Assembly: GCA_024696945.1 (NCBI GenBank)
Contig: JAILGF010000154.1
Location: forward strand, 1 to 54,897
DNA: 54,897 bases
Direction: 5' to 3'
From: Lachnospiraceae bacterium
GTDB lineage: Bacteria > Bacillota > Clostridia > Lachnospirales > Lachnospiraceae
Shown here: piece after piece, positions 48,100 to 54,897 of the stretch
Numbering within the stretch: position 1 is the stretch's first letter
Layout: every line of letters begins with the position of its first letter
The notes under the pieces: generated by a model
Databases searched by the model: none
Seen by the model: only the letters and a program-made list of their open reading frames with translations
Told to the model about the DNA's origin: nothing
Made by a program: the position numbers and the translations under genes

Positions 48100-48672
48100 T
48101 TACTCAAATGCCTTCAGGGTATGCTGACAGTTTCTATAACAACCATTAAGAGCCTCTGTTGTTGGACTTGTTAAATTATGTGGACAGCCCAAATAGCCTA
48201 TACATAAAGATCCCACCAAAAATAATACGGAAATTGATGTTCCTATTATTGACAGGACAAATGTCATGCCGGTTTTTTTTGAATGAGCTTTCATAATATT
48301 TATTGAAACAACTAAACCGATAACGCCCAAAATAATTCCAATAAAAGCCGTGATAAATCCAAAAACTGAACCAAAGCAACCAACACATATACTGCATAGT
48401 CCCAAAACCGATGTCCTTAAATCTTTTTTAGAAAAATCTTTTTCGTTTATCTCCTGTTCTTTATAGTATTCGGAATTTTTTTCATCTCTTTTCTCTTCTA
48501 ATTTTTTTAATTTGTTTTTTTCGATTTCATATTTGGTCAGATCATTAGAAAATTTTGCTCTTTCCATGTCCATCGTTGTAATTTCTATTTCATACTCTTC
48601 CATATCAAAATTACATGTTGGACATATTTTTGTATATGCAGGAATATTATTTCCGCAATTAGGACAGGTCAT
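48100..48672 (-). CDS. Zinc-ribbon membrane protein (paralogue)
   Basis: 190 residues. Zinc ribbon CPNCGN..CPTC at 3-19, a charged coiled-coil-like linker (about 25-75), then two or three membrane segments including IIGVILGVIGLVVSINIM-like sequence. It shares layout and wording with the 30757-31323 protein. The role is unknown. Confidence 0.75.
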   Translation of the reverse strand: MTCPNCGNNIPAYTKICPTCNFDMEEYEIEITTMDMERAKFSNDLTKYEIEKNKLKKLEEKRDEKNSEYYKEQEINEKDFSKKDLRTSVLGLCSICVGCFGSVFGFITAFIGIILGVIGLVVSINIMKAHSKKTGMTFVLSIIGTSISVLFLVGSLCIGYLGCPHNLTSPTTEALNGCYRNCQHTLKAFE

Positions 48673-48714
48673 AATTCACCCCCAATCTTTAAGCTTTTTC
48701 ATTTTATGACCCGA

Positions 48715-48771
48715 TTATAAACTTCTTGCAGTCTTTTGTTCTACTCCAAGAATCTCTGCTGCTTCCTTGCT
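48715..48771 (-). pseudogene. Helix-turn-helix remnant
   Basis: Eighteen codons SKEAAEILGVEQKTARSL then stop, bounded upstream by TAA. It matches the recognition part of winged helices seen at the ends of Fic and ATP-binding regulators. The rest of the 48673-48908 gap shows no other gene. Confidence 0.35.
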
Positions 48772-48908
48772 TTAAACACCATTCTTACTTTTTTTAATTT
48801 TGACTTATTTTTATATTTTAGGGGCTCTGCCTCACAATCCTACAGAAGAGTTTCGCAATCACCTAATATATTATTGTCAATATCACCCAGAAAAACGTCT
48901 CCTCTCCA

Positions 48909-50543
48909 CTATGACGTGGGAGATATCTCCAGTTTTGATATATTATACTTTTGCTTTATCTCATCTCTTGTTACGTGTCCGTCAAGATATATATCCGCTC
49001 GTTTGATCAGTTCAGCATAATCCACATATGAAGCGCTGTAAAACTGTCCCAAGCGACTAAGCATGATCATTTTGCCGTCCTTTTCATCGACCACGCGGTC
49101 TGTCACACAGACTATTTCATATCTGTCATTTAGAAAATATGATTTGTATTGACTGCTTAAGACATAACACTCTGCACAATCAAGATACTTTATATTAACA
49201 TATATTATCTCATCAGCATCAAATGAACTGAGTTCTTCCATATCGGATGCATTATACAGCTTTGCTACATTATTAGAATAAAGGGCAAAAACCATTTTCC
49301 CGTCATCCGAATAAAAGGACTCGGTCATAAGTCTGGGATCAATATTTAAGTCAGCGAAAGCCTCATTTGCCAGGCTTGTGGCATACATATCAAAGCTGTC
49401 TGTATACTCCGTAGCAGAAAGACTTGTATCATTCTCTTTTGAATATTTTACTATGTAGTTTGCCTGTTCAAACTGATAAAACATATCCCCATTACAGTGC
49501 ATTACATTATTGAGCTTACTTTTAGGCATAAGAAGGAAACTCTGGTCAGAGTAATTATAACAGAAATATTCATCTGTATAATAAATTTCACCATCCGAGT
49601 TGATACATTTTAATACACCGTTATCAATAAAGCTGTCAATGATATTTTTTTCCAGATAATATGTGTTTCTCCTCTCACCATCAGCTGTATTAAGTCCCAA
49701 TATCGTAATATTATCGTATAAAAATACGCAGTCTCCTATAACCGCAATTTTATAGACTGCCAGATCATATATAGTTCTGTTCCAGATCGTTTTACCGGTT
49801 TTGTAATCCGTTGCTTTTATACTAAGCTCAACCTTTTGTACTTTATCATTATATCCGCTCTTTACCGTATATAACACTCCGCCATATAAACCCTTCACTA
49901 TATTTGATGAGCCCACACCTGATGAAGTATAAATTACTTTTCCGCTTAAAGCATCGACAACAAGAAGTATGTAATCGGAATAATTACTGTAGCTTACGAC
50001 AATGTTTCCTTCTGAACAGATCATATCCTGTATCAGATATTCCTTATCCATATACATGGAGAAATCGGTTTCATAAAGTACTTCACCTTTAGGTCCGATT
50101 CCTGCAAGACCTCTGTTTGTGCTTACTATTGTCACATTTCCATCCGGATCCTGAAGTACGGAGTTCCCGGGTTTAATACCTGTTATCTCCTTAGTTTCGC
50201 CATCCCCCAAACTTTCATAGAACAACTTTTCGCCGTCATGGTAAAGAAGGCCTTCCGATCCTACAAATGCTGCCCAATATGGCATGCCCATTGCAAATTT
50301 CCCACAATCAACTTTTTTTACAACATTCCCATTTTCTGTTTCAAAAACCTTTAAGGATATACTATCACCGGCGCATAAATATTTTCCGTCGAAAGAAACA
50401 CAACTCAAAAAAGGAACACCATCCATCTCAAAAACACATTTTGGCATATAATAATCAGATATGCCATATACCCCCATGGCCCGGTACAATGCCCTTACTG
50501 CACTGCTGTTACATAAATTAATATCCGAGTCATCCCTTAACAC
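48909..50543 (-). CDS. Beta-propeller half of a split TIR receptor-like gene
   Basis: 544 codons open from a GTG that lacks a well-spaced ribosome site. The sequence consists of repeated beta-blade motifs (FDGKYLCAGDSISLKVFE, DALSGKVIYTSSG, DYKTGKTIWNRT), a PQQ/WD40-like propeller. It is in the same frame as the TIR gene upstream. Only a TGA at 50571-50573 and nine sense codons separate them, so this is the extracellular half of one original 807-codon gene. Confidence 0.7.
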   Translation of the reverse strand: MLRDDSDINLCNSSAVRALYRAMGVYGISDYYMPKCVFEMDGVPFLSCVSFDGKYLCAGDSISLKVFETENGNVVKKVDCGKFAMGMPYWAAFVGSEGLLYHDGEKLFYESLGDGETKEITGIKPGNSVLQDPDGNVTIVSTNRGLAGIGPKGEVLYETDFSMYMDKEYLIQDMICSEGNIVVSYSNYSDYILLVVDALSGKVIYTSSGVGSSNIVKGLYGGVLYTVKSGYNDKVQKVELSIKATDYKTGKTIWNRTIYDLAVYKIAVIGDCVFLYDNITILGLNTADGERRNTYYLEKNIIDSFIDNGVLKCINSDGEIYYTDEYFCYNYSDQSFLLMPKSKLNNVMHCNGDMFYQFEQANYIVKYSKENDTSLSATEYTDSFDMYATSLANEAFADLNIDPRLMTESFYSDDGKMVFALYSNNVAKLYNASDMEELSSFDADEIIYVNIKYLDCAECYVLSSQYKSYFLNDRYEIVCVTDRVVDEKDGKMIMLSRLGQFYSASYVDYAELIKRADIYLDGHVTRDEIKQKYNISKLEISPTS

Positions 50544-50570
50544 ACTCCTTAGAGCATATATGGCATCCTT

Positions 50571-51332
50571 TCATCTCCCTATGCGCATCAGCTGATCGGA
50601 TACCACTGCCATAGAACCTGCATATCTGTCCTGTATCTCATCATATTGCTCTGAAATAGTGGTATTCTGCCTGCTAATCTTGACCAGCATGATAATTGAC
50701 ATGATCGCAACCACTATGATTGCGGCAGTTATGCTCCCGAATACCGTAACCAGACGTCGTATCTTCTGTTTTCTTTTTCGCTGCCTCAGATCATCATAGT
50801 TCAAATGAAACATCTCAGCGCAAAGCTTTACAACTACCGTATTTATTGCCTGCAATACTTTCCTTTTATTCTCGCCCCTGGCATCGGCAGCAAGCGGTTC
50901 TGTCTCTTTTCTGTGGATGACAGTATTCCCTTTTTCATCCACAGTCACCGTTTCCTCATATGTAAGACTTTTAGGAAAAGAATCTTTAGGTTCGCCTTCA
51001 GCCAGCACAAGCAATACATGATCCTTGTCATGTTTTTTTAAGAAATAAGCAATTTCCTTCATACACCACTGCGACTCCGTATATCTCGGCGTACAGATGG
51101 CTATAAGATAATCAGAGGAATCTAAAGCTTCATAGATTTCATCCGACAGATTGTCTGCAAGTGCAAGCTCTTCAGTATCCCTGAACACTCTCTCTATACA
51201 GTTTTTCTTTAACCCCGTTTTCTTTCTGACATAAGCGGGGAGTCTAAAATTCTCAAGTTTTTTATGTATGTTTTCGGCCACAAATGTATCAAATTCATGG
51301 TGCCGATAACTGATAAACGCATCGTATCGCAT
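50571..51332 (-). CDS. TIR-domain membrane protein (interrupted by TGA)
   Basis: 253 residues. TIR domain 1-130: YDAFISYRHHEFD, RVFRDTEEL, DYLIAICTPRYTESQWCMKE, where the last segment holds the Glu expected for NADase-type TIRs. A membrane segment lies at about 208-230. The protein ends SDQLMRIGR at TGA, and the frame continues KDAIYALRS into the propeller. The full design TIR-TM-propeller suggests a transmembrane sensor. The stop may be a mutation or be recoded. Confidence 0.8.
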   Translation of the reverse strand: MRYDAFISYRHHEFDTFVAENIHKKLENFRLPAYVRKKTGLKKNCIERVFRDTEELALADNLSDEIYEALDSSDYLIAICTPRYTESQWCMKEIAYFLKKHDKDHVLLVLAEGEPKDSFPKSLTYEETVTVDEKGNTVIHRKETEPLAADARGENKRKVLQAINTVVVKLCAEMFHLNYDDLRQRKRKQKIRRLVTVFGSITAAIIVVAIMSIIMLVKISRQNTTISEQYDEIQDRYAGSMAVVSDQLMRIGR

Positions 51333-51462
51333 ATATCCGCATTTCTCATTTCATAATTATTTATATAATGATGCTCCGCATCTCATTTCACTACACTATA
51401 TTATAAATATATATCGGAATAATGTAAAGAAAAATTAGCTATATGCTATCCCTTAAATATCG

Positions 51463-51792
51463 CTAGTCTTCTTTCCATACCTCTTTTGCAAGTCTGAATA
51501 CTGCCCAGCCCTTGGGCCATCCTACATACATGGTGGCATGGGTTATAATTGCAGCAATCTCTTCCTTTGTAACTCCATGCGCCTTCGCATTCTGAAGATG
51601 ATATGTCAGAGATGAATCCGTAATACCTGATGCCATTAGGGAAACCACTGTAATAATGCATTTGGTCTTCACATCAATAGCTTCCTCATTCCATACCTCA
51701 CCAAAGAGCACATCATCATTTAAGTGTGCAAACATCGGTGCAAACTTACCAAGCTGGTCTCTTCCTGCTGTCTGTACGATTTTCTCTGCCAT
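51463..51792 (-). CDS. Carboxymuconolactone decarboxylase-family protein
   Basis: A 109-residue AhpD-like helical protein: VDVKTKCIITVVSLMASG type core, then YHLQNAKAHGVTKEEIAAII and ATMYVGWPKGWAVF. The usual CxxC redox pair is absent, so it is more likely a decarboxylase-like or redox-silent member. GGAGG precedes the ATG. It stands alone. Confidence 0.85.
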   Translation of the reverse strand: MAEKIVQTAGRDQLGKFAPMFAHLNDDVLFGEVWNEEAIDVKTKCIITVVSLMASGITDSSLTYHLQNAKAHGVTKEEIAAIITHATMYVGWPKGWAVFRLAKEVWKED

Positions 51793-51867
51793 CTTATTTC
51801 CCGCCTCCTAATATTTTCTGTGCGCCTGTAGTCCAAACATGCTTTGATATCGGGGTATGAAACCGCT

Positions 51868-52545
51868 TTACTCCTCCATGATCTTATATCCTTTAACAAA
51901 TACCGTCTTGATCTGCTCACCGGCACTCTTTAAGTTCTTACGCAGCTTCTTTACGTGGTTATCGACCACCCTGTCATTACCGAAGAAATCCCTGCCCCAT
52001 ATAAGATCCAGCAAGGTATCCCTTGAAAATGTCCAGCCGGGCCGTTCCATAAATACAGACAACATCTTAAGCTCCTTAGGAGGCAGGTCTATCTGTTCTC
52101 CCACAACCTTTACCGTAAGTGCACGTTTGTGAAACTGTATCTTACCACACACCAGTATATCATCCAGTACGGTCCCTTTTGACCTCTTTATAAGGGCATT
52201 GACTTTCGCCAAAAGCTCGGCTATCGAAAAAGGCTTACATACATAATCGTCACAACCAAGCTCATATCCATATAACTTGTCTTCCTCACTGGTGCGCGCG
52301 GTCATGAATATTACAGGGACATCCATACTCTTTCGTATTCTTACAATAAGATCAAAGCCGCTCATCTGCGGCAGCATCACATCCAGAAGGATCAGATCGT
52401 AATTGTTTTCTTCTATTTTATCAAGCCCTTCCAGACCCGACTTGGCGATATCCATAGTATATTCCGGAGCCTTCTCGGAAAAATAATCAATGATAGCCTC
52501 TCGGATTTTCGGATCATCTTCAACCAGCAAAATATGCGACTGCAT
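51868..52545 (-). CDS. OmpR/PhoB-family response regulator
   Basis: 225 residues. Receiver domain 1-120 with LLVEDDPKI (acid pocket), LILLDVMLP (phospho-acceptor Asp) and FMTARTSEED, CKPFS (Lys). The winged helix is at about 130-225 (LPPKELKMLSVFMERPGWTF, VVDNHVKKLRKNL). The ATG at 52545 has AGAGGAG before it; the 27-codon upstream extension is not supported. It presumably pairs with the histidine kinase just upstream. Confidence 0.9.
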   Translation of the reverse strand: MQSHILLVEDDPKIREAIIDYFSEKAPEYTMDIAKSGLEGLDKIEENNYDLILLDVMLPQMSGFDLIVRIRKSMDVPVIFMTARTSEEDKLYGYELGCDDYVCKPFSIAELLAKVNALIKRSKGTVLDDILVCGKIQFHKRALTVKVVGEQIDLPPKELKMLSVFMERPGWTFSRDTLLDLIWGRDFFGNDRVVDNHVKKLRKNLKSAGEQIKTVFVKGYKIMEE

Positions 52546-52709
52546 TTTCTTCTCCTCTGATAATTCCGATAATTCCGGTTGTCTTCTGATAAGATCCTGT
52601 CTATATCCCGATATAACAGCACACAACCTTTATTATCCCGGACAGTTTCCGGCATTTGTGCAAAAAGTATTTTTAAAGCAAAATCATTATATCAGAAAAC
52701 GCGTATAAG

Positions 52710-54599
52710 TTACAACCATTTTCTCAAAATCACCTTACAGGTAAATATCTTGTTTTTCGTGTCATATGAAAGCTTCATTTTCCATCCGCGTTCCTGAGCT
52801 ATCCCATTTGCTATGGAAAGTCCGAGTCCGGTACCAGCACCTAAAGTACGGCTCTCATCTCCCATCTCCAACGGATCAAGCAGATACTTCAAATTCTTAT
52901 TGTAATGAAGCTCCGCTTTATTTTTTATGGTAAAGTATCTGACAGTTCCAAATACCTCTATGGTCTCACCTTCAAAAGAATACTTTATGGCATTGCTTAT
53001 AAGATTATCCACCAAAATCCCGATTATCCCCGGATCGCCTTCTAAGAAGCTTACACCCTCCTGTTTGATCTCGAGATTTTTATCTTCCAGTCTTTCTTTA
53101 TATCTGCTTTCAGCCTTTTTTATCAGCTCAGACAGATGCACAACATCCCTGTTCTCCGGGTCAGGATTGGGTTTATTTGAGACTTCGATATTCTTGTTTA
53201 TAAGTCCCTCTAAGTACTGTGCATTCTCCACTATCTGAGCTGCATAATAGCCGTGCTTTTCACGATGGATATTATCCTTCAGATTCTCGCTAAAACCCTG
53301 CATGATCATAAGTGGTGTCTTTAAGTCATGCGCCATGGAGTTGATCAGAGATCTGTGAAAACGGCTTTTCCCCTCAAGAGAGTAAAAACTTTTCAGCCAA
53401 TACCATGCAAGAACAAGAAAGAATACAGCCAGGCCTATATACACCGGAACCATGGATCTAAAGAAATTCTTCATTTCCCTTCCAAGACCATTTTTAATGA
53501 TACCGAAAAGCATTACTTTTAACCTTTCGCCACTTACACCTTCCAATATACTAACATATCCAAAGAACATATCCCCTTTTAATTCCGAAAACGGTACTTT
53601 AATCCCTGAAAATGGGTTGGTCCCGTCAATTTTAGCCCTTAATACAAAATAATTATTTTCATTATCAAACCCAAAATCAGCCGGATCATCAAAAAATGCT
53701 AAAAATCGATGTTCCGTCGGCTCCAAATAGAAATATTCATAAATCCCCATCCTTACGTAGCTTTCCCAAGTATCCCACGAATGACAGAAATCGGTATACC
53801 ATCTGGCAACCTTATCTCCATAACCATCCAAGCATTTTGCGACCATTTCGGAACCTGTAAGCAGTTCTAAAGAATTGTTCTTATCAGGTAACTCGATCCG
53901 ATTTGTTTCACTGCTCAGGTTTTCCATCCCGGTAAAACCTTCCATCGATCCATACATATCCTGTTCACAACAATATGGTTCCTCATGTGTACGATCAGTA
54001 TCAATAAAATCTATAGCCGTGATATTTACTACCAGGGGTCTGAATTCATTTCCTTTTTGATATCCTTCCGTAAGATATAATCCAACACTCGGTACAAAAT
54101 ATCCTTGCTCTCGTAACTCGTCCATATGCTTGTACACCCCTGCAAAGTACTCCTCGGGACAGCTTAAATAAGTCACTCCGTCTTCTTCAATCATCTTAAG
54201 GATCACAGTACCGTCTTCTTTAAACTCAGAAGATGATATATCTAATTTCAGGTCATTTGTACTTCCTTCCGTATATAATCCGGCTCGCCAATATCCATAC
54301 ACTTCTCCTTCGGTAATGAGCTGGATATATGAAAATATGTCCTCATTAACATCTTTTATCAATAGTTCACTATTATCAGCCCCGTATTCGGAAGAACGCA
54401 GTTTTCTGCTCATCGTTTCTGTATCCTGCTCAATGCTTTTATGTATCTGTTCATATTTTTTTACCTTGCTTACCGCAATGGCATCCTGACCAAGCCAGAC
54501 TGTTAACATAGTACAGCTCAGCAGGCATAACAGCATAAATATCGAAATAACCGTTGCCGCAGGATGTTTCCTGTTCAGTTCTTTAACCAACTTGAACAT
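52710..54599 (-). CDS. Sensor histidine kinase
   Basis: 629 residues. Membrane segments at about 14-36 and 385-405 enclose a large extracellular sensor of about 350 residues. HisKA follows (SLINSMAHDLKTPLMIMQGF, phospho-His), then HATPase: VDNLISNAIKYS (N box), GAGTGLGLSIANGIAQ (G2 box). It phosphorylates the adjacent response regulator. GGAG precedes the ATG. It lies 4 bases after the end of another kinase gene. Confidence 0.9.
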   Translation of the reverse strand: MFKLVKELNRKHPAATVISIFMLLCLLSCTMLTVWLGQDAIAVSKVKKYEQIHKSIEQDTETMSRKLRSSEYGADNSELLIKDVNEDIFSYIQLITEGEVYGYWRAGLYTEGSTNDLKLDISSSEFKEDGTVILKMIEEDGVTYLSCPEEYFAGVYKHMDELREQGYFVPSVGLYLTEGYQKGNEFRPLVVNITAIDFIDTDRTHEEPYCCEQDMYGSMEGFTGMENLSSETNRIELPDKNNSLELLTGSEMVAKCLDGYGDKVARWYTDFCHSWDTWESYVRMGIYEYFYLEPTEHRFLAFFDDPADFGFDNENNYFVLRAKIDGTNPFSGIKVPFSELKGDMFFGYVSILEGVSGERLKVMLFGIIKNGLGREMKNFFRSMVPVYIGLAVFFLVLAWYWLKSFYSLEGKSRFHRSLINSMAHDLKTPLMIMQGFSENLKDNIHREKHGYYAAQIVENAQYLEGLINKNIEVSNKPNPDPENRDVVHLSELIKKAESRYKERLEDKNLEIKQEGVSFLEGDPGIIGILVDNLISNAIKYSFEGETIEVFGTVRYFTIKNKAELHYNKNLKYLLDPLEMGDESRTLGAGTGLGLSIANGIAQERGWKMKLSYDTKNKIFTCKVILRKWL

Positions 54600-54603
54600 G
54601 CTC

Positions 54604-54897
54604 TCATCTCCATTTTCTTATAGTAACCTTGAAAATAAATCTTTCCCTTTTCCTGTCATAATTCTTTTTCATATACCAGCCGCGTTCCTGTATTATCCCG
54701 TAAGCTACAGGAAAATCCGGTTCACTGTCGGTATTACTAGGTCTGCTTATAATAGCAAACGATCTGTTTTTACAGATGGCTGTTACTGTTGTACCTGCTG
54801 ATGCATTATTAAAGGTATTGCTGAATACATCATCTGCCATTAGCTCCAGCACCTCAGGATTACCATCCAGATAGGTATCCCCTGTCAGTTCTAATAA
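54604..54897 (-). CDS. C-terminus of a second histidine kinase (partial, degenerate)
   Basis: The frame is open to the window edge. VLELMADDVFSNTFNNAS matches an N box and GIIQERGWYMKKNYD and FKVTIRKW match the last strands of the neighbouring kinase. The glycine-rich G2 loop is missing (PDFPVAYGII instead of GLGLS), so ATP binding is doubtful. It looks like a tandem, decayed or specialised paralogue of the 52710 kinase. Confidence 0.65.
   Translation of the reverse strand, partial: LLELTGDTYLDGNPEVLELMADDVFSNTFNNASAGTTVTAICKNRSFAIISRPSNTDSEPDFPVAYGIIQERGWYMKKNYDRKRERFIFKVTIRKWR

Noticed and set aside
50543..50573. Selenocysteine at the in-frame TGA
   Set aside because: No redox context or evident SECIS-like stem follows, and arginine/lysine-rich flanks do not suggest a selenoprotein.
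54031..54045. GGGGTCTGAATTC match to the palindrome
   Set aside because: Only the left half matches, inside the kinase gene; no symmetry.

Overview
The window looks like chromosomal DNA of a low-to-mid GC Firmicute, most likely a Lachnospiraceae member of the Butyrivibrio type. Supporting this are strong AGGAGG-type ribosome binding sites, sigma-A promoters with 17-base spacers, many secreted proteins and lipoproteins (C-type lectin/DUF6273, Fn3, LRR, FG-GAP) and a TIR-propeller signalling gene. Family identifications come from recognising protein motifs, not from a search. Almost every gene is on the minus strand; the clear exception is the ATPase at 8136-9455. I saw no tRNA, rRNA or CRISPR array.

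Layout. 1-0.4 kb: start of a transposase running off the left edge. 0.4-9.5 kb: housekeeping and accessory genes (lectin-like secreted protein, alpha/beta hydrolase, ADP-ribosylglycohydrolase, DEDDh exonuclease with zinc finger, EF-hand miniprotein, Lrp regulator overlapping a stand-alone RNA polymerase alpha-CTD protein, acyl-ACP thioesterase, AAA/DUF4143 ATPase). 9.5-20 kb: a 5'-truncated multi-domain amino-acid ABC transporter abuts an AT-rich defence-type island. The island holds the C-terminal half of a large STAND-type sensor, a SIR2 protein with its WYL regulator, a GIY-YIG protein, an HNH endonuclease, and a second WYL regulator. A compact structured small RNA with a consensus promoter lies on the plus strand between the SIR2 gene and the sensor fragment. 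20-44.4 kb: metabolic and cell-surface genes (pepT, ribokinase, GH5, flavin reductase with TetR, rhomboid, DUF2809, DUF998, lipoproteins, LRR/SLH-like/Fn3 protein). 44.4-54.9 kb: a Fic protein, zinc-ribbon membrane proteins, a TIR-TM-propeller gene split by an in-frame TGA, and two-component signalling genes.

The most striking global feature is a short palindrome, GGGGTC(A/T)GACCCC, present in more than 35 exact, near-exact or hairpin-expanded copies. They sit almost exclusively between genes or across gene ends at 2-9.5 kb and 21-42 kb, and I found none in the 9.5-21 kb island or beyond 42.2 kb. A Y1 (HUH) transposase of the REP-associated type at 25011-25667 has a copy at each end, so this is probably a REP/RAYT-like system. 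The palindrome supplies C-terminal codons or the stop codon of about a dozen unrelated genes, giving recurrent tails such as GQTP, and it lies in 5' leaders of others.

Other points of interest are the two WYL-led defence cassettes, a mini-operon of very small proteins with a frameshift at 37.7-38.3 kb, a 33-base-period tandem repeat before the ATPase gene, TetR and Lrp operators visible at base level, and several truncated or chimeric genes showing active recombination.
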